NCBI GenBank assembly: GCA_024195265.1
Contig: JAJLRJ010000008.1
Coordinates: 4,710,001 to 4,774,000 of the forward strand
DNA length: 64,000 nt
From: Dendrophyllia cribrosa
Taxonomy: Eukaryota > Cnidaria > Anthozoa > Scleractinia > Dendrophylliidae
Direction: 5' to 3'
Numbering within the stretch: position 1 is the stretch's first letter; every line of letters starts with the position of its first letter. The notes under the pieces were generated by a model. That model was not told where the DNA came from. It did not search any database and was given only the letters and a program-made list of their open reading frames with translations. Shown one piece after another: positions 54,873 to 64,000 of this stretch. Both the position numbers and the translations under genes were made by a program.

Positions 54873-57800
54873 TACTTGGGCGGAGCGACCAAGTATTAAA
54901 ATGCAGTTTGGTCGTCCACAAATGTGCAGTATTGCGCAACTCTGGGGATGGCGGGATTGTTCAAACCTTCACCGCGGTCACACGTCCGAGGCGTTTTTCG
55001 TTTTATTTGGTGGGATTCATTTAGTATTAAGTGGAAACGTGGGCAAGGATGTACAAAATAATTAGTTTATGTAACTATCTTTTCATCTTTCCGGCTCAAA
55101 ATAACGAGCTTCTTTTCGATCGTTGAAAACTGATCAAAACGGCGCTTCGTGGCTGAGCAAAATTGTGTTGGCAAATGGCGCCGACAGTTCTGCGGTTCAT
55201 AGTTTTCAAACGCTTAGAACTTTTTTTAGTAAACTTTCAAAACGTTTAGTGAGTTGACAGTGTATTGTCAATATATGAAACTTTTAATAAACAGTGAAAA
55301 TGACAACCTTAACTTTGAAGTACTTTGGTTAACTTTTGCAAATTTTTCTCCTTTAACCGCGGTGGAGTACACCTGTTGTTTGTTGATGCGAGGCGAACGT
55401 CACAAAGTGCGAGTTGTGTTTTCTCTGTTGCATCTAACAGTTTCATATTCAATATGCGTAAAGAAATTACTCAGGAAGACACTGCGAAAGTATTTGACAC
55501 TCGCGATTAATTCTACGATACCTTCATGACGGAAACCCGCTAAAACATGTTCAAACGAACATGAAGAAGATAATTTAGACGTTGCATACATAGCGCTTAT
55601 TTAATAAGAAGTGAACAGTGGACAGCGAAGGAAGAAATATAAGCGTGGTAGGAATCCCAATTAATTTCACTTCTTTCGGTTGTTTGCCTTTCATTAATTT
55701 TTATTTCGTGAAGTTGAAGGAACAGAACAGCCAACTGAAACTTTGGGTGCAAAAATTCACCGCCGAGAGAAGATGTAAACAATGCACGCGGTGTCTTGCG
55801 AGACGTTTCTTGCGAGTTTTGCTTCCGCTAGTGAATGTTTCTCTGGCGAAAATAACCTTAAAGCGATCACTTTTTCATTTAATTTTCTTTTCTGTGTTTC
55901 GGATACAGAGGAATAAAAACTGGATATATTTTCGTGTGACTGATTGCGAGATGTTTTATGAAACAGCTGCGTTATGCGTTACTGGAAAGGTTTCAAATTA
56001 CTTTCACATTATGCAAATTGCAACATTTTTACCTCAACTGCAAAAATATGTTTCAAAAGGCTAAATTTGTTTCTCTCCTCCTAAATTATCACTTCTGTCG
56101 TTAACTTTGATTAAAGTTATAAGTTTCATTCAAACTTTATTATAATAACGGCGGGAATACTTCCAGCAAAACTTTCAATTGGAAAAGTTGTTTTGATCTC
56201 GGGTCCGGACCAGGCAATTACATCATGGCTTCGAAAGGCCACTTTGCGGCTACATTTGCATTCACTTCAAAAGTGTCAGAAACACAGACCAGCTAGTTAC
56301 AAGATGTAGCTAAAACCAATAACAACCATCGGGAAACTCTGACATACGGCCTTTTTTTCAACGGTAAGTACAAAGTAGGCATCGATTTGTATTTTTCAGT
56401 ATGTACTCGTCTTTTGACACAGTGGACACGCTACTTTAATAATGCGTGCGATCTACTGTGTCTTCTTGTTTTGACGGTTAACGCGCTTCTTTGTTAGACT
56501 GATCACACTATCCGAATACTCCCTATCATCAAACCGTGAAATAACGTGCATGCAGATTCCCAAGACAATTATTCTCCAATATGCCTAATACAACGACGCC
56601 CAAGTATACGCTTCCACAGCGTCTTGTTTTAAATGTTTCCCACATAAAATTTTGGTTGCATTAAAACTCGGAATACTTTTCACTAAAAGGGAACCAATGA
56701 GCAAACTAGAGAGAAATAAATGCACTACCTGGTTAAGTGATGGTAGATTTTCACGTTTTAGCCAATGAGGTGGACGGTTTCAACAATATCACTATTAACA
56801 CCTTTCTGCATTCCTTGCTGTTAGGTTGCCTAGTTCTTACTAGGACCATTACTTAAAATGAAACCTCTTCAGCAGTACCTTTTCATGGTACCATTAGTTT
56901 TTCAAAAGTTTACAAAATGAAATTTGGGATTTTTTTTTGTATTTATGTGAACACGAAAAATGATATGGTGTTTGCTCCATACAGTGAAATCCCGATAACT
57001 CGAACTGACAGATGGGAAACGCAAAATTGTTCGAGTGATACAAGGCAATGGTTATGAAGCCAGACAAACTTCGCTTTATGTTTGACCAACGTGTGTGCAC
57101 TATAAAAAAGAGATTTTGAAAGGACGTTGTGCTTCCAACCTAAATTGCGGTAACCTCTATATGGATCGCCTTTGAAGTTTGCAATATTTCATAACTAAGT
57201 CTCAATTCTGGTGGAGGAAGAGCATTTTAAGGGGCACTGTCCCGGCGTATATACCGTGTTCTCATGATTATTGCAGGAGTTTTGTTTACCTTAAAAAAGG
57301 AAGGAAAAAACGCCAAGTGGCAATTTTAATTTTTTTGACCGCCTGCCACGAAATCAAACCCACTACCATCATTGCAATCCTGCACTTTATCTCGAAACTA
57401 CGGCTTCTGTTTTGCTCTTGTTCTATTGCATCTTTTTATCCATAAGTCGTTTATTTGGTTATAACTTACATAGAATTTCATTTCGGCGGGACAGTGTGAG
57501 AGCGCGAAATGACCTAAAGACGTGTCGATGTTAGGCTGTCGAGACATTGGACGTAACGGGACTAGTGGGATGGGCAGGGGGTGACCTATGAGCAAGCGCA
57601 CTGGAGTAATAAAAGCGGGTGGCACTGTACTCAAGTTTCTGAACAAGCAATTTTTTAAGTGGAACAGAGAAAGAAAATAAAGAACTCACAGCAAAAATCA
57701 CATTGTGAAAATATTTAATACAACACTTAACAGTAACGTATTACTCTTTCTTAAGTTTCTACAAAAATAGTAATGTTAAGAGTGATTTTACAATCTTTGT

Positions 57801-58049
57801 GAAAAAAATTAATTCAAACATTTATCTGTATCTCAAATAGCATCACTTTTGATCACAGGAAAAATCCTTATCTTGTAAATTGAATAAAACCTTTGCCTGA
57901 TTAATCTCAAACGACAAATAACGTCTTTATAACTAATAATAAACCATGCAAATATGCAACTTCGATGTTGGTTCTCTCATCGTAGAAACGAAATAAAACG
58001 TGTTTTATGTCTGCACTGCCTTCTTTTGTCAAGAGTAGAGAACGTTTGT
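54873..58049. other. intergenic region, no gene supported
   Basis: The longest open frame (55618-56064, 148 codons) has no recognisable motif, no good splice context and AT-driven composition; I do not call it. A dispersed repeat shared with 14560-15030 lies at 57235-57600. The region beside 58050 should hold the PIWI 3' UTR, but no AATAAA is clear on the minus strand. Confidence 0.5.
57229..57625 (+). repeat. dispersed repeat, second copy
   Basis: It shares GTGTTCTCATGATTAT, TTGACCGCCTGCCACGAAAT and CACTACCATCATTGCA with 14560-15030 in the same order, with many differences. Confidence 0.5.
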
Positions 58050-63270
<5,221 letters not shown>

Positions 63271-63479
63271 CTAAATGATAACACAATGGCCTATTAACCA
63301 CACTTTGATCCAAAACTCAACACATTAATTTGCCTCACTTGCTATTGTACATAAATCATCCATCTGCATATTTATGTAAAACTAGCTAATTTCTTTGGCA
63401 TGTTTCAGCTAATTTTATGTATTTGCAAAGGAGCAAAGCTGAAAAGAATACCCACTCAAAAACAATGTAATCTTGTCAC

Positions 63480-64000
63480 CTTATATGATTGCGGATGAAA
63501 TGTGAAGGGCTCATCGGGAGCACTACATGTTTCATCCACAATTGTACAAGAGAACATCTCAATGGTGAAAACTCCTCTGTAAAGAAACACATCTCCACAT
63601 CCCAAAAAAAAGACGACAAAGGCATTGAAATCAAGACCATTGTACTACAAAAACAACCTCATAAATCTACGTCTATTCGAAGCATTACATAAAATACAAA
63701 CTGACCCTCAACTCATGAGAAGAAGCAAATTCACGAACCTTTTTTTCTAGTGACTATTTCACCATATTTGGAGAGACTCTTTGTTCCATGACAGTTGCTT
63801 GTTAGACCATTTTATACATTTCTTATTCACATCTGTACCTTATTATTATGCATTTCATATACTTGCCACATTCTTACGCTTTTCACACATTTTACTTTAC
63901 AATTGTATATAGACCAATGCGGACTTTTTTCTTTTTATCCCTGATGATGCCATTGATTGGCTAAAGCTTGGATTTTAGCATTTAATCACAGTAGTTTTAA
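63480..64000 (+). pseudogene. 3' remnant of a second Penelope-like family
   Basis: In shifting frames the plus strand reads REHLNGENSSVKKHIS, KGIEIKTIVLQ and, after a frame break, an LRLFEAL-like piece. This resembles the tail of the GIY-YIG domain of Penelope-like elements but is not the family at 45740-51204. A 250-bp UTR follows and ends CTGATGATGCCATTGATTGG CTAAAGC, a decayed hammerhead-like motif (GAAAC has become TAAAGC). It is degenerate and lies in a PIWI intron. The element may continue past 64000. Confidence 0.55.

Noticed and set aside
55618..56064. 148-codon open frame on the plus strand in the intergenic region
   Set aside because: No recognisable domain, no matching splice signals or neighbours, and amino-acid make-up that follows local base composition. 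It may be chance.

Overview
The window looks like nuclear DNA of a non-bilaterian animal, most likely a cnidarian and possibly a stony coral. Genes are split into many short exons with GT-AG introns and no operons. The DNA is AT-rich and dense with short inverted-repeat elements, tRNA-derived SINEs and a Penelope-like retroelement. The taxon is inferred from this style and from protein resemblance, not from a database search.

Three host genes can be read. (1) On the + strand, about 8.05-15.65 kb, a five-exon gene encodes a 117-residue secreted, acidic precursor with a three-cysteine tail; I do not recognise the family. (2) On the - strand, 17.85-40.53 kb, 23 exons splice with consistent phase into one 814-residue adaptor: PX, four SH3 domains and a C-terminal SH2 domain. 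The PX/SH3 part resembles the Tks (SH3PXD2)/p47phox group, but an SH2 domain at the end is not part of those proteins. A linker between SH3-2 and SH3-3 carries five tyrosine motifs of the form Y-[AS]-[ST]-[IV]. (3) On the - strand, 58.05-63.27 kb, six 3' exons of a PIWI protein (closest to PIWIL1) carry all four DEDH catalytic residues; its 5' part lies beyond the right edge.

Between genes 2 and 3 (40.5-58 kb) lie tandem duplications and a 5,465-bp Penelope-like insertion (45740-51204). It consists of a full 3,049-bp unit on the - strand, a 365-bp partial unit in tandem, and a 5'-truncated unit in inverted orientation. One 14-bp target-site duplication brackets the whole composite. Reverse transcriptase and GIY-YIG endonuclease motifs are intact in both copies and the copies are almost identical, so it is young. 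Fragments of the same family occur inside the adaptor gene (23.46-23.59 and 26.86-27.96 kb), the latter amplified into a roughly 120-bp tandem array. A different Penelope-like 3' end sits in a PIWI intron (63.5-64.0 kb).

The rest is intron or intergenic DNA. Much of it is MITE-like elements whose ends and target duplications can often be read (TTA/TTAA, 8-9 bp hAT-like, 9-11 bp), a LINE 3' end, tRNA-derived SINEs, large hairpins, G/C homopolymers, minisatellites and microsatellites. The left 8 kb is repeat-rich and I see no convincing intact gene there.
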